The translations under genes and the position numbers were made by a program. 64,000 nucleotides of DNA from Myceligenerans salitolerans (lineage in GTDB: Bacteria; Actinomycetota; Actinomycetes; Actinomycetales; Cellulomonadaceae), in NCBI RefSeq assembly GCF_017349295.1, contig NZ_JAFMPK010000005.1:1-64000 (forward strand), given 5' to 3'. Under the pieces are notes generated by a model. It did not search any database. It was not told the DNA's origin and was given only the letters and a program-made list of their open reading frames with translations. Positions 1 through 8,705 of the stretch are shown piece after piece. Numbering within the stretch: the stretch's first letter is position 1; each line of letters begins with the position of its first letter.

Positions 1-2112
1 GGGATGATGCCGGGCAAGACGTCGATGCCGCGTCCCGGCCAGCGTCCGGGACCCGGTGGCGGTCGTGGCGGCCCCGGTGGCCGCGGCGGCGGTGCCCCGG
101 GCGGTCCGGGGGGAGCTCCCGGTGGCGGTCGCCCCGGTGGCGGCTTCCGCGGACGCGGCGGCGGCGGTCGCGGGTCGACGCAGGGCGCCTTCGGGCGTGC
201 CGGCGGTCGCCCGGTCCGGGGCCGGAAGTCCAAGCGGCAGAAGCGCCAGGAGTTCGAGGCGATGCAGGCGCCGTCGCTCGGCGGCGTCAGTGTGCCCCGG
301 GGCAACGGCTCCACCGTCGTGCGGCTGCGTCAGGGCTCGTCCCTGAACGACTTCGCCGACAAGATCGACGCGAACCCCGCGGCGCTCGTGACGGTGCTGT
401 TCCACCTCGGTGAGATGGCCACGGCCACGCAGTCCCTCGACGAGGACACGTTCGGGACCCTGGGCGCCGAGCTCGGCTACGTGATCGAGATGGTCTCGGC
501 CGAGGAGGAGGACCGGGAACTGCTCGGGGCCTTCGACATCGACCTGGAGGCCGAGGAGGCCGGCGAGTCCGAGGAGGACCAGCTTCCGCGGCCGCCGGTC
601 GTGACCGTCATGGGTCACGTCGACCACGGTAAGACGAAGCTGCTCGACGCCATCCGGAAGTCGGACGTCGTCGCGGGCGAGCACGGTGGTATCACGCAGC
701 ACATCGGTGCGTACCAGATCCACCACGAGCACGAGGGCGTCGACCGCGCCATCACGTTCATCGACACCCCGGGCCACGAGGCGTTCACCGCCATGCGTGC
801 CCGTGGCGCGGACGTGACGGACATCGCGATCCTCGTGGTCGCGGCGGACGACGGCGTGATGCCGCAGACGGTCGAGGCGGTGAACCACGCGCAGGCCGCC
901 GGCGTGCCGATCGTGGTGGCCGTCAACAAGATCGACGTCGACGGCGCGAACCCGGCCAAGGTCCGCCAGCAGCTCACCGAGTACAACCTCGTGGCCGAGG
1001 AGTACGGCGGCGACACCATGTTCGTGGACGTCGCGGCCAAGCCGGGCATCGGTATCGACGACCTGGTCGAGGCGGTCCTGCTGACGGCCGACGCGTCGTT
1101 GGAACTGCGGGCGAACCCGAACAAGGACGCGCGCGGTGTCGCCATCGAGGCCAACCTCGACCGCGGTCGGGGCGCCGTGGCGACGGTGCTCGTCCAGTCC
1201 GGCACGCTCCAGGTGGGCGACGCGATCGTGGCGGGTACCGCGCACGGTCGCGTGCGCGCCATGATCGACGAGCACGGCGACGCGGTGGAGGTCGCCACTC
1301 CGGCCCGTCCGGTCCAGGTGACCGGTCTGACGTCGGTGCCGAGCGCCGGTGACACGTTCCTCGTGGCGCCGGACGACCGCACGGCACGGCAGATCGCCGA
1401 GAAGCGTCAGGCCGCCGAGCGTGCCGCGCTGCTGGCGAAGCGCCGCAAGCGGATCAGCCTCGAGGACTTCGACGCCGAGCTCAAGAAGGGCAAGGTCGAG
1501 AGCCTCAACCTCATCCTCAAGGGCGACGTGTCCGGTGCCGTGGAGGCGCTGGAGGACGCACTGCTCAAGATCGACGTGGGCGACGAGGTCGAACTGCGCG
1601 TCATCCACCGCGGTGTGGGTGCCATCACGCAGAACGACGTCAACCTGGCCACGGTCGACAGCGCGGTGATCCTCGGCTTCAACGTCAAGTACGGCGAGCG
1701 TGTCGAGGAGCTGGCGGACCGCGAGGGCGTCGACGTCAAGTTCTACTCGGTCATCTACCAGGCGATCGACGACATCGAGGCGGCCCTCAAGGGCATGCTC
1801 AAGCCGGAGTACGAGGAGGTCCAGCTGGGCACCGCGGAGATCCGCGAGATCTTCCGGTCCTCGAAGTTCGGCAACATCGCCGGTTCGATCGTCCGGTCCG
1901 GCGAGATCCGCCGCAACGCCAAGGCGCGTGTGCTGCGCGACGGCACGGTCGTGGGGGACAACCTCACGGTCGAGTCGCTCAAGCGGTTCAAGGACGACGC
2001 CACGGAGGTCCGCGAGGGCTTCGAGTGCGGTATCGGGCTCGGGACGTTCAACAACATCACCGAGGGCGACATCATCGAGACGTGGGAGATGCGCGAGGTT
2101 CCGCGCAGCTGA
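1..2112 (+). CDS. infB: Translation initiation factor IF-2 (5' end outside window)
   Basis: GTPase that brings initiator fMet-tRNA to the 30S subunit and promotes 50S joining. 703 residues are visible; the reading frame is open at base 1, so the start lies upstream. The visible part opens with a long Gly/Arg/Pro-rich linker (to about nt 230), typical of actinobacterial IF-2. Then come the short IF2_N segment and the GTPase domain, with GHVDHGKT (nt 613-636), DTPGHE (near 765-780) and NKID (near 925). Domains II-IV follow and the protein ends with the usual IF-2 C domain. Followed by strong hairpins and then rbfA, the classic infB-rbfA-truB order. Confidence 0.97.
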   Translation, partial: GMMPGKTSMPRPGQRPGPGGGRGGPGGRGGGAPGGPGGAPGGGRPGGGFRGRGGGGRGSTQGAFGRAGGRPVRGRKSKRQKRQEFEAMQAPSLGGVSVPRGNGSTVVRLRQGSSLNDFADKIDANPAALVTVLFHLGEMATATQSLDEDTFGTLGAELGYVIEMVSAEEEDRELLGAFDIDLEAEEAGESEEDQLPRPPVVTVMGHVDHGKTKLLDAIRKSDVVAGEHGGITQHIGAYQIHHEHEGVDRAITFIDTPGHEAFTAMRARGADVTDIAILVVAADDGVMPQTVEAVNHAQAAGVPIVVAVNKIDVDGANPAKVRQQLTEYNLVAEEYGGDTMFVDVAAKPGIGIDDLVEAVLLTADASLELRANPNKDARGVAIEANLDRGRGAVATVLVQSGTLQVGDAIVAGTAHGRVRAMIDEHGDAVEVATPARPVQVTGLTSVPSAGDTFLVAPDDRTARQIAEKRQAAERAALLAKRRKRISLEDFDAELKKGKVESLNLILKGDVSGAVEALEDALLKIDVGDEVELRVIHRGVGAITQNDVNLATVDSAVILGFNVKYGERVEELADREGVDVKFYSVIYQAIDDIEAALKGMLKPEYEEVQLGTAEIREIFRSSKFGNIAGSIVRSGEIRRNAKARVLRDGTVVGDNLTVESLKRFKDDATEVREGFECGIGLGTFNNITEGDIIETWEMREVPRS

Positions 2113-2130
2113 CCCGTCGACACGACACCC

Positions 2131-2162
2131 GGGTGGTGAGGCCGTTCGCGGCCGCACCACCC
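2131..2162 (+). terminator. Stem-loop downstream of infB
   Basis: Inverted repeat GGGTGGTG / CACCACCC with an inner GGCC/GGCC extension and loop GTTCGC, 19 nt after the infB stop. No T-tract. First of two tandem hairpins before rbfA. Confidence 0.5.
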
Positions 2163-2172
2163 CGGTGTCCGG

Positions 2173-2223
2173 GGCCGCGCGGGCAGGCCGTCGTCGCCAC
2201 GGCGGCGGCCTGCCCGCGCGGCC
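2173..2223 (+). terminator. 17-bp perfect stem-loop between infB and rbfA
   Basis: Left arm 2173-2189 (GGCCGCGCGGGCAGGCC) pairs perfectly with right arm 2207-2223; the 17-nt loop can partly pair with itself. A pyrimidine run (TCCTCTCTT) follows, then the rbfA SD (ggagaaggg) and the rbfA start 26 nt after the stem. It could be a partial terminator/attenuator or a 3'-end stabiliser for infB mRNA; sequence alone cannot decide. Confidence 0.6.
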
Positions 2224-2248
2224 TCCTCTCTTGGAGAAGGGAAGACCC

Positions 2249-2710
2249 ATGAACGACAATCCTCGTGCCCGGCGGCTCGCCGACCGGATCCAGGTGATCG
2301 TCGCGCAGATGCTCGACTCGCGGATCAAGGACCCGCGTCTCGGGTTCGTGACGATCACCGACGTACGCGTGACCGGCGACCTGCAGAACGCCTCGGTGTT
2401 CTACACCGTGTACGGCTCCGACGAGGACCGTGAGGGCACCGCCGCCGCGCTGAAGAGCGCCACGGGGATGATCCGCAGCGAGGTGGGCAGGCAGACGGGA
2501 GTCCGACTCACACCCACGATCGAGTTCCACCTCGACGCGGTGCCGGAGAGCGCGGCCCACCTCGACGCCGCGCTGCTCGAGGCGCAGCGCCGTGACGCCG
2601 AGCTGGCGGCCCTGCGCGCGGGGGCACGGCATGCGGGTGAGGCCGACCCGTACAAGAAGGCTTCCGGCGACGCGGACCAGTCCGAGCAGCAGCTCGACGA
2701 CGAGCAGTGA
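2249..2710 (+). CDS. rbfA: Ribosome-binding factor A
   Basis: Small KH-like factor needed for late 16S rRNA/30S maturation. 153 residues, with the family core [15 protein letters not shown]...[15 protein letters not shown] near the N terminus and an acidic, Gln-rich tail usual in actinobacteria. The ATG at 2249 has an SD (ggagaaggg, 2233-2241). The TGA overlaps the truB GTG (GTGA, 2707-2710), so the two are translationally coupled. Confidence 0.96.
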   Translation: MNDNPRARRLADRIQVIVAQMLDSRIKDPRLGFVTITDVRVTGDLQNASVFYTVYGSDEDREGTAAALKSATGMIRSEVGRQTGVRLTPTIEFHLDAVPESAAHLDAALLEAQRRDAELAALRAGARHAGEADPYKKASGDADQSEQQLDDEQ

Positions 2711-3672
2711 CCGCGGGCGCCCAGCGCCGCGGGCAGGCGGCACGGCGTCCTCCGCGGCGTCCCACCGCGCCCGACGGCTTCGTCGTCGTCGACAAGGCGG
2801 CGGGCTGGACCAGTCACGACGTGGTCGCACGGACGCGAGGCCTGGCAGGCACCCGCAAGGTCGGCCACGCGGGCACGCTCGACCCGATGGCCACGGGCGT
2901 GCTCGTGCTCGGCGTCGGGAAGGCCACCCGTCTGCTGACCTACGTGGTGGGCGCCGACAAGGACTACGACGCCACCATCCGTCTCGGTGTGGCCACGACC
3001 ACGGACGACGCCGAGGGCGAGATCACGTCGACGGCGGGTGCCTCCGGCGTGGCCGAGGACGCGCTCCGTGCCGCCGTCGGGCGCCTGACGGGGGACATCC
3101 TCCAGGTGCCGACCACGGTCTCGGCGATCAAGGTGAACGGCGAGCGCGCGTACGCGCGCGCCCGGGCCGGCCAGGACGTCGAGCTCGCGGCGCGTCCCGT
3201 CACGGTGTCGCGCTTCGACGTGCTGGCCGCCCGCGCCGGGGAGGCCGCCGGCGTTCCGGTGCTCGACCTGGACGTCCGGGTCACCGTGTCGTCCGGGACG
3301 TATGTCCGGGCTCTCGCCCGCGATCTCGGCGCCGACCTCGGCACCGGCGGGCACCTGACCGCGCTGCGCCGCACGCGCGTGGGCGGGTACGGTCTCGACG
3401 CGGCCCGGACGCTGGACGCGATGGAGGTCCAGGCCGACAAGGACGGCACGCTCACGACGCTGCCCCTCGCCGACGCCGCTCGTGGTGTGCTGCCGGTGCG
3501 GGAGGTGGGCGAGGCGGAGGCGCGGGCCCTGGGGTTCGGGCAGTGGATCGCGCCGAGCGGGAGACCTGGTGTTCTCGCGGCGATCGGCCCGGCGGGAGAA
3601 CTCGTCGCCCTGGTGGAGGACACCCGCCGTCAGGGCGAGGAACTGGCCAAGCCGGTTCTGGTCACCCGCTGA
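2707..3672 (+). CDS. truB: tRNA pseudouridine(55) synthase
   Basis: Makes pseudouridine 55 in the T-loop of tRNAs. 321 residues. The catalytic motif [11 protein letters not shown] holds the nucleophilic Asp at about residue 59; the KVGHAG segment precedes it and a RALARDLG segment is present. The N terminus has a short Arg-rich extension. GTG start overlaps the rbfA stop. The C-terminal region resembles the usual actinobacterial TruB C domain. Confidence 0.96.
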   Translation: MTAGAQRRGQAARRPPRRPTAPDGFVVVDKAAGWTSHDVVARTRGLAGTRKVGHAGTLDPMATGVLVLGVGKATRLLTYVVGADKDYDATIRLGVATTTDDAEGEITSTAGASGVAEDALRAAVGRLTGDILQVPTTVSAIKVNGERAYARARAGQDVELAARPVTVSRFDVLAARAGEAAGVPVLDLDVRVTVSSGTYVRALARDLGADLGTGGHLTALRRTRVGGYGLDAARTLDAMEVQADKDGTLTTLPLADAARGVLPVREVGEAEARALGFGQWIAPSGRPGVLAAIGPAGELVALVEDTRRQGEELAKPVLVTR

Positions 3673-3686
3673 TCAGCCAATTCATG

Positions 3687-3701
3687 GTGATTGTCAATCA
3701 C
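3687..3701. promoter_or_regulatory. 15-bp perfect palindrome, possible operator
   Basis: GTGATTG-t-CAATCAC: two 7-bp arms around one base, in an A/T-richer patch 14 bp after truB and about 46 bp before the likely start of the next gene. A regulator-dimer site is plausible. I cannot match it confidently to a known family. Confidence 0.4.
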
Positions 3702-3747
3702 TTCCAGACTTCCTGAGTGCCATGTCGGATTGATACCTTTGTGCCTC

Positions 3748-4227
3748 GTGGGGGTACGGATAACAGCGGGTCTTGCAGACGTCGGGGCAGTGGTGGCGGC
3801 GCTCCCCGCCCTCGTGGGGCGAGAGACGAGCGTCGACATCGTGGACGAGGGCACCGAGGGCACCGACAGCAGTCCTGAGCTGCTGCAGGCGCTCGTGTCC
3901 GCGCTGCCGTGGTGGCCGGAGAACACCGAGCTCGGGATCGCGTTCCAGGAGACGTACCTGACGCTCGTGGCGCTTCAGGGGCGCGTCGTCGTACGGACGC
4001 GGTACCCGGCGGTGCTGACCGAGAGCATCGTCGAGCCGCTCGATCCGACGCAGATGGGTTGGCGGGCGGTCGGCGACCGGAACATCCAGCTCATCGGCTC
4101 GACGATGACCGAGGTCGAGTTCGGCAACTTCCTGAAGATCCTCGACCTCACGGTGCGCCAGTCGCTCGGGGAGCACCGGCTCACGGGCTTCATCTACTCG
4201 GTCAGGCAACCGGCCCTACGGTCCTGA
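3748..4227 (+). CDS. Uncharacterised protein between truB and ribF
   Basis: I do not recognise a family. From the GTG at 3748 it is 159 residues, soluble, with no signal or membrane segment. A conserved-looking core runs from WWPENTELGIAFQETYLTLV to FGNFLKILDLTVRQSL and ends in a short YSVRQPALRS tail. The frame is open back to a TTG at 3691, but that start lacks an SD and would overlap the palindrome at 3687-3701. The GTG at 3748 sits 8 nt after a TACCTT hexamer (3734-3739), so leaderless expression from it is plausible; GTG 3790 is an alternative. The mixed alpha/beta pattern faintly recalls YbjN-type domains, but I would not assign that. Confidence 0.6.
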   Translation: MGVRITAGLADVGAVVAALPALVGRETSVDIVDEGTEGTDSSPELLQALVSALPWWPENTELGIAFQETYLTLVALQGRVVVRTRYPAVLTESIVEPLDPTQMGWRAVGDRNIQLIGSTMTEVEFGNFLKILDLTVRQSLGEHRLTGFIYSVRQPALRS

Positions 4228-4260
4228 CGGCACCTGGCACGCCGGCACCTGGCACGCCGG
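4228..4260. repeat. 15-bp tandem duplication downstream of unknown gene
   Basis: CGGCACCTGGCACGC occurs twice head to tail (4228-4242, 4243-4257), followed by CGG and a small GCCGGC inverted repeat. Probably a replication-slippage duplication or part of a 3' stem structure. Confidence 0.6.
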
Positions 4261-4435
4261 CCTCTGCCGGCAGGACTCCCTCGGCGTGGTCGGGGCCGTC
4301 CTTCCCGGCTGACCGCCCGCGGCGATTGCGCGTTCCCGGGTCCGGCGTGGCACGCTGGTCCAGCGCGGCATCTCCGCCGCGAACGCCGCGGCCGGAGGGC
4401 CGCGCGACCCTTCCGGCGCCGAAGGAGTATTCCGC

Positions 4436-5395
4436 GTGCAGGTGTGGACCGACCTGGACCAGGTTCCCGCAGGTTTCGGGCCGTCCGTGGTGACGATCGG
4501 CAACTTCGACGGCATGCACCGTGGCCACCAGGCCGTGCTCGGCCGGATCGTGTCGCTGGCGCGGGCCGACGGCGGGCGGGCGGTGGCCGTGACGTTCGAC
4601 CCGCATCCGGCGGCGGTGCACCGCCCCGAGACCGCGCCCGAACTGATCACGAGCCTGACCGACCGGCTCGGCCTGATGGCCGCGACCGGCCTCGACGGTG
4701 TGCTGGTCGTCACGTACACGCTCGACTTCGCGGCGCAGACCCCGCAGGAGTTCGTCGGGAAGTACCTCGTGGACGGGCTGCGGGCACGGACCGTCGTCGT
4801 CGGGCACGACGTGCGCTTCGGCAAGCAGAACGCCGGCACGCTGTCCACCATGGTCGAGCTCGGTGGCGAGCACGGGTTCGAGGTGGTGGCCATCGAGGAC
4901 GTGGGCGGGGAGGACCACCACCGGTGGTCGTCGACGGCGGTTCGGGCGGCGCTGAGCGAGGGCGACGTGGCCGCGGCCGCGAACGTGCTCGGCCGGGCGC
5001 ACCGCGTCCGGGGGACGGTCGTGCACGGCGACGCACGTGGCCGTGAGCTGGGTTTCCCGACGGCGAACCTGGGAGACATCGCCGGCATGGTGCCGGCCGA
5101 CGGCGTGTACGCCGGCTGGCTGCGCCGCCCGGAACTGGCCGAACGCGCGCCGTCGGACCCGGACCGCGTGCTGCCCGCCGCGATCTCCGTCGGGACGAAC
5201 CCCACGTTCGACGGCGTGGAGCGCCGGGTCGAGGCGTACGTGCTCGACCGGGACGACCTCGATCTGTACGACGAGCAGGTCGTCCTGGAGTTCACGGAGC
5301 ATCTGCGGCCCACGATCCGGTTCGACGGGATGGAACCGCTCATCGCGCAGATGCACGACGACGTGGCCCGGGCGCGGGCGATCCTGAGCGCCTGA
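4436..5395 (+). CDS. ribF: Bifunctional riboflavin kinase / FAD synthetase
   Basis: Converts riboflavin to FMN and FMN to FAD. 319 residues. The N-terminal nucleotidyltransferase domain has GNFDGMHRGHQ (about residues 22-32) and FDPHPAAV. The C-terminal kinase domain has GRELGFPTANL, DGVYAGW, the NPTFDG motif and VEAYVLD. The GTG at 4436 has an SD (aaggag, 4421-4426). No FMN riboswitch is visible upstream. Its place after truB is typical of actinobacteria. Confidence 0.96.
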   Translation: MQVWTDLDQVPAGFGPSVVTIGNFDGMHRGHQAVLGRIVSLARADGGRAVAVTFDPHPAAVHRPETAPELITSLTDRLGLMAATGLDGVLVVTYTLDFAAQTPQEFVGKYLVDGLRARTVVVGHDVRFGKQNAGTLSTMVELGGEHGFEVVAIEDVGGEDHHRWSSTAVRAALSEGDVAAAANVLGRAHRVRGTVVHGDARGRELGFPTANLGDIAGMVPADGVYAGWLRRPELAERAPSDPDRVLPAAISVGTNPTFDGVERRVEAYVLDRDDLDLYDEQVVLEFTEHLRPTIRFDGMEPLIAQMHDDVARARAILSA

Positions 5396-5412
5396 GCGGA
5401 TCCTGAGTCGCT

Positions 5413-5431
5413 CGGCACCCGTGCGGTGCCG
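5413..5431 (+). terminator. Short stem-loop after ribF
   Basis: CGGCACC-cgtgc-GGTGCCG, a 7-bp perfect stem with a 5-nt loop, 17 nt after the ribF stop. No T-tract. Confidence 0.4.
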
Positions 5432-5496
5432 TCCGGTGTCGACCGACCTCGCCACAGGGGTGCAACGGCAGGCGTGTGACTGGCATCGTGGATGCC

Positions 5497-5862
5497 GTGA
5501 TCACCATCGACTCCGACTCCCTCGTCCCCCCGTTCGAACAGGTTCGAACCGGCCTTGCCCGCCAGATGGCCGACGGCACGCTGCCTGTCGGCGCGCGTCT
5601 GCCCACGGTGCGCGCCCTGGCCGGTGAGCTCGGGATCGCTGTGAACACCGTCGCCCGCGCCTACCGGGAACTGGAGGCGGCGTGCCTCGTGGAGACCCGC
5701 GGTCGCGCGGGCACCTTCGTCAGCGCGGGCGGCAGCCGGCGCCTGGAGACCGCCCGGGCGGCCGCCGACCGCTACGCGGCGACGGCCCACGAGCTCGGCC
5801 TCGAGCTCGACGACGCGCTGAAGATCGTCCGCGCAGCCCTCGACCGCAGGTCAGCTCCTTGA
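5497..5862 (+). CDS. Small GntR-family (YtrA-like) transcriptional regulator
   Basis: 121 residues from GTG 5497. It contains a complete GntR winged helix (PPFEQVRTGLARQMADG, LPTVRALAGELGIAVNTVARAYREL, ETRGRAGTFV) and then only a short helical tail, as in YtrA-type GntR proteins, which lack a large ligand domain. Starts at 5476 and 5488 are also in frame. 5497 is preferred because the family usually begins just before this region and a CATCGT hexamer ends 7 nt before it. YtrA-type regulators often control adjacent membrane-protein operons. The palindromic operator 5 bp downstream of its stop and the DUF2975 gene are therefore candidate targets (inference). Confidence 0.85.
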   Translation: MITIDSDSLVPPFEQVRTGLARQMADGTLPVGARLPTVRALAGELGIAVNTVARAYRELEAACLVETRGRAGTFVSAGGSRRLETARAAADRYAATAHELGLELDDALKIVRAALDRRSAP

Positions 5863-5866
5863 CGGC

Positions 5867-5913
5867 CCTGGGCTTATCGTGTTTCGATACCATCGAAACT
5901 CGATAAGCCCAGG
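5867..5913. promoter_or_regulatory. 47-bp palindrome containing two TATCG-N5-CGATA-type sites
   Basis: Arms 5867-5888 and 5892-5913 are complementary over 22 positions with one mismatch, around a 3-nt centre. Inside are two tandem 15-bp sites, TATCG-N5-CGATA (5875-5889) and CATCG-N5-CGATA (5891-5905), one base apart. The right arm runs into the SD (AGGAGG, 5911-5916) of the DUF2975 gene. As DNA it looks like a double operator; as RNA it would form a long hairpin covering the first bases of the ribosome-binding site. Confidence 0.75.
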
Positions 5914-5921
5914 AGGGTCGA

Positions 5922-6530
5922 ATGAAGACGCCGAAGTGGTTCCGCGCCTCGTCGGGTGACGTGCACGTGGTGATCGTCGTGGCTGTGGTCACGATCGTCC
6001 TCGCGTTGACGGAACTGGTCCGCCGCCTTGCCGAGGTGTTGCCCAACCGGGACGTGCCCGTCGAGATAGCCCCCGAAGCAGTGCGCGCGGAGGTGCCGCT
6101 CGGCCCGGACGGGGAACTCGTCGGGGCGGACATCGGGTCGATCATCGTGCAGGTGTCGGACCTGCCGCCGGCCACCTATGCCGGCGTGCTCGGCGCCTCG
6201 GTGGTCTACCCGGTCGTCTGGATCGTCGTGGCGTTCCTCGGTATCGGCCTGTGCCGAGCCCTGCTCCGGGGCGCCGTGTTCACACCCGCCAACACCCTGC
6301 GAGTGAACCTGATCGCGGCGGTGATCCTCGGCGGCGCGGCCCTCCACCTCGTGTTCGCGACCTTCCAGCACAACGGTGTCCTGGCCGTGCTGTCGGCACC
6401 CGACCACCCGTCCGGTGGTTCGCTGCAGGTCGACTTCCTGCCGTGGTTCGGCGGCCTGGCGCTGGCGGCGTTCGCGATGGCGTTCACCATCGGTGAGAAG
6501 CTGCAGCGTGACAGCGAGGGCCTCGTCTGA
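5922..6530 (+). CDS. DUF2975 family membrane protein
   Basis: 202 residues with four predicted membrane helices (about 14-33, 87-110, 122-147, 170-193) and an extracytoplasmic loop between helices 1 and 2. This is the layout of DUF2975/YoaS-like proteins, whose function is unknown. The next gene is a short Xre regulator overlapping by one base (TGATG), the same pairing as yoaS/yozG in Bacillus. ATG 5922 has a strong SD, AGGAGG. The promoter region is the large palindrome directly upstream, so the pair is probably repressed by a small regulator, either the Xre partner or the GntR protein next door. Confidence 0.88.
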   Translation: MKTPKWFRASSGDVHVVIVVAVVTIVLALTELVRRLAEVLPNRDVPVEIAPEAVRAEVPLGPDGELVGADIGSIIVQVSDLPPATYAGVLGASVVYPVVWIVVAFLGIGLCRALLRGAVFTPANTLRVNLIAAVILGGAALHLVFATFQHNGVLAVLSAPDHPSGGSLQVDFLPWFGGLALAAFAMAFTIGEKLQRDSEGLV

Positions 6531-6751
6531 TGCCACCGGAGGACGACGCCGGGCGGGTGCACTGCCGTCTCGACGAGCTGCTGGCGGACCGAGGGATGAC
6601 GCTCACCCGGCTCGCGGAGATCGTCGGCGTGACGGTGGTGAACCTGTCCGTCCTCAAGAACGACCGTGCCCGCGCGATCCGCTTCAGCACCCTCACCGCG
6701 ATCTGCGACGCGCTGGACTGCACCCCGGGGGACCTGCTGGTGATCCGGTGA
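6530..6751 (+). CDS. Short Xre/Cro-type HTH regulator (YozG-like)
   Basis: 73 residues made almost entirely of one helix-turn-helix: LDELLADRGMTLTRLAEIVGVT, then a NLSVLKNDRARAIRFSTL recognition region and CDALDCTPGDLL. This is the compact form usually found beside DUF2975 genes. The start codon overlaps the upstream stop (TGATG), so it is co-translated with the membrane protein. Confidence 0.9.
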   Translation: MPPEDDAGRVHCRLDELLADRGMTLTRLAEIVGVTVVNLSVLKNDRARAIRFSTLTAICDALDCTPGDLLVIR

Positions 6752-6753
6752 CA

Positions 6754-6759
6754 TAGGTT
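6754..6759 (+). promoter_or_regulatory. -10 hexamer TAGGTT, leaderless start
   Basis: TAGGTT ends 6 nt before ATG 6766, which lacks an SD; the transcript would begin at or next to the start codon. Confidence 0.55.
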
Positions 6760-6765
6760 GCGCGT

Positions 6766-8529
6766 ATGGCATCGCACTCTCCCGCCGGTGAGGTCCGGGG
6801 CACCGTCGAGGACCCGCCTCCGATCGACGCGGTCCGGGAACTCATCGGCACCTTCGGCGCAGCCGGGCGTGGCCACCGGCAGGCCCTCACCATGCTGGCG
6901 GACGGCACCACCCTCGCCGACGTCGTCCGGTCCACCGCACTGCCGCGGCGACTCGTGGAGCAGGTCGTCACGGCCCTCGGCGCGGAGCTCCTCACCGCCG
7001 GTGACACCCTGCGCATCCGGGCCGATCGGGCGGACGCCTACCGTGAGCTGGCCGACGCCCCCCAGCTCGCCGCGACCGCCCTCGGACTGCCCGGTGACGA
7101 CCTGCTCCCGGACGCCTCCGGACTCCTGCGCGACATGGAACGGATCGTCGCCGGCGCCCCCCGCCCGAAGAAGTCCCTCGACCACGTGCCCGCGACACCG
7201 GAGACCACCGTCCGCCGCGCCCTGTGGATGGACGGCACGTACGACCTGGCCGGGGCCACCCTCCTGTGCGTCGGCGACCACGACCTCACCTCGATCGTCA
7301 CGTGCCTGCGCAACCCCGCCGCACGCGCCGTCGTCGTCGACGTGGACGAGGACCTCCTCGGCTACATCGACGCCGTCGCCGGGGAGCACGGGCTCGACAT
7401 CGAGACCGCCTACGCCGACCTCCGGATCGGGCTCCCCGAGATCGCGCGTGGCACCGCCGACCTCGTCTTCACCGACCCGCCCTACACGCCCGACGGCGTC
7501 CGGCTGTTCCTCGCCCGCGGCCTCCAAGGGCTCCGCGACCGCGAGCACGGCCGCCTGCTCCTCGCCTACGGGTACGGCACCCATCACCCCGGCCTCGGCC
7601 TCGCCGTGCAACGGGCGATCGGCGAGCTCTCCCTCGTCTACGAGGCGATCCTGCCCCACTTCAACCGCTACGTCGGTGCCCAGGCCGTGGGCAGTGCGAG
7701 CGACCAGTACGTGTGCCGCCCCACCGCCCGCACATGGCGATCCCTCGCCCGCGTCACCACCGACGCCGTGAACATCTATACGCACGGAGCCCAGTCCGTC
7801 GAGGCCGGCAGCGACGCAGGGAGACGGGCCGTGCACGACGCCGTCCTGGCGGCCGCGCACGGACGGGACGCGACGCCCGTGGCCGCGACCGTGTTCCTCA
7901 CCGCCCCCGCCGCTGCCACCGAGCTCTCGTTGGAGACACTCCTCGACGGATCGGCCCAGGCCTCGCTCAGGAACGCGAGGTCGTCGGCGCTCGCGGCCGA
8001 CCTGTCCGACGATCCCGGCACGTGGCTCTACCGCGTGCTGCTCGGTGTCAACGCGCGCCGTGTCGCGGTCGCGGTCCCGAACAACCACCCCGACATCGTC
8101 AGCCAGGCGGCGCAGCAGGCGCTGGGCGGTGACCTCACGGGGAAGTGGAATCTGACGTTCCGCCGCAGCACGCCCGGCCCGAAGCACGCGATCCTGGTCG
8201 CGGACGACGCCGGGGAGCCCCGGGATCCGGCCGCCGTGGCGTGCCGCCAGGTGCTCGGCGGGGCCGCCCGGAAGCTCGAGACCGCCTGGCGGGACGCCCT
8301 GGTCAAGGCCTCCCGGACGACGGGCGTGGCCGTGAGCAGGCACGAGGCGCGCGAGGCCGTCGCGTCGGCCGCCCGGGCCGCGGGTCTGCGGCCCGGCACG
8401 ATCGCCCGCCCGCTCCTCTCGCTCCCGCGGGAGACGGTGCGCGCGGTGCTGGCGGCCGTGACCGGCTCCGTGACGGACGCGACAGGAAGGCAGGCGTCGC
8501 CGCCCGTTCGGGGAACGGCCGTCTCCTGA
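6766..8529 (+). CDS. BpsA/DUF43-type branched polyamine synthase-like protein
   Basis: 587 residues. Residues about 30-95 look like a winged-helix domain. Residues about 140-330 match the DUF43/BpsA class I aminopropyltransferase fold: a VRRALWM lead-in, LLCVGDHDLTS (GDxD motif, 170-173), VVVDVDEDLLGYI, and TDPPYTPDGVRLFLARG (DPPY, 237-240). Archaeal and thermophile BpsA makes N4-bis(aminopropyl)spermidine from decarboxylated SAM and spermidine. The substrate here is not known, and GDHD replaces the GDDD I remember for the family. Residues about 330-587 are an extra C-terminal region with no motif I recognise. The gene appears monocistronic with its own leaderless promoter; no other polyamine gene is in the window. 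The alternative is a related aminopropyl- or methyltransferase. Confidence 0.8.
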   Translation: MASHSPAGEVRGTVEDPPPIDAVRELIGTFGAAGRGHRQALTMLADGTTLADVVRSTALPRRLVEQVVTALGAELLTAGDTLRIRADRADAYRELADAPQLAATALGLPGDDLLPDASGLLRDMERIVAGAPRPKKSLDHVPATPETTVRRALWMDGTYDLAGATLLCVGDHDLTSIVTCLRNPAARAVVVDVDEDLLGYIDAVAGEHGLDIETAYADLRIGLPEIARGTADLVFTDPPYTPDGVRLFLARGLQGLRDREHGRLLLAYGYGTHHPGLGLAVQRAIGELSLVYEAILPHFNRYVGAQAVGSASDQYVCRPTARTWRSLARVTTDAVNIYTHGAQSVEAGSDAGRRAVHDAVLAAAHGRDATPVAATVFLTAPAAATELSLETLLDGSAQASLRNARSSALAADLSDDPGTWLYRVLLGVNARRVAVAVPNNHPDIVSQAAQQALGGDLTGKWNLTFRRSTPGPKHAILVADDAGEPRDPAAVACRQVLGGAARKLETAWRDALVKASRTTGVAVSRHEAREAVASAARAAGLRPGTIARPLLSLPRETVRAVLAAVTGSVTDATGRQASPPVRGTAVS

Positions 8530-8615
8530 CCTCGGGCCGGCCCGTCCCTCGGCGGGGCGCGGGGGAGACGCCAACGTCACAGCCCGCGCGACCACTGGCG
8601 ACGCCGCGCACCAGG

Positions 8616-8642
8616 TAAGGTAGGAGGGCCGTCAGAACGGCC
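8616..8642 (+). promoter_or_regulatory. rpsO promoter -10 and leader hairpin
   Basis: TAAGGT (8616-8621) fits a -10 element. It is followed by the hairpin GGCCGT-caga-ACGGCC (8627-8642) at the expected 5' end of the roughly 80-nt rpsO leader. S15 often autoregulates through its leader, but I do not see a conserved S15-leader motif, so this is only a position-based suggestion. Confidence 0.4.
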
Positions 8643-8705
8643 GCGGATCCAGAGCGCCCCGTGAATCGGTCCGGGAGCACCGCGCAACGACACGAATGGA
8701 GAGCC

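Noticed and set aside
5532-5549. GTTCGAAC-AG-GTTCGAAC, resembling a LexA box
   Set aside because: The spacing between CGAAC and GTTCG is 2, not 4, and it lies inside GntR coding sequence.
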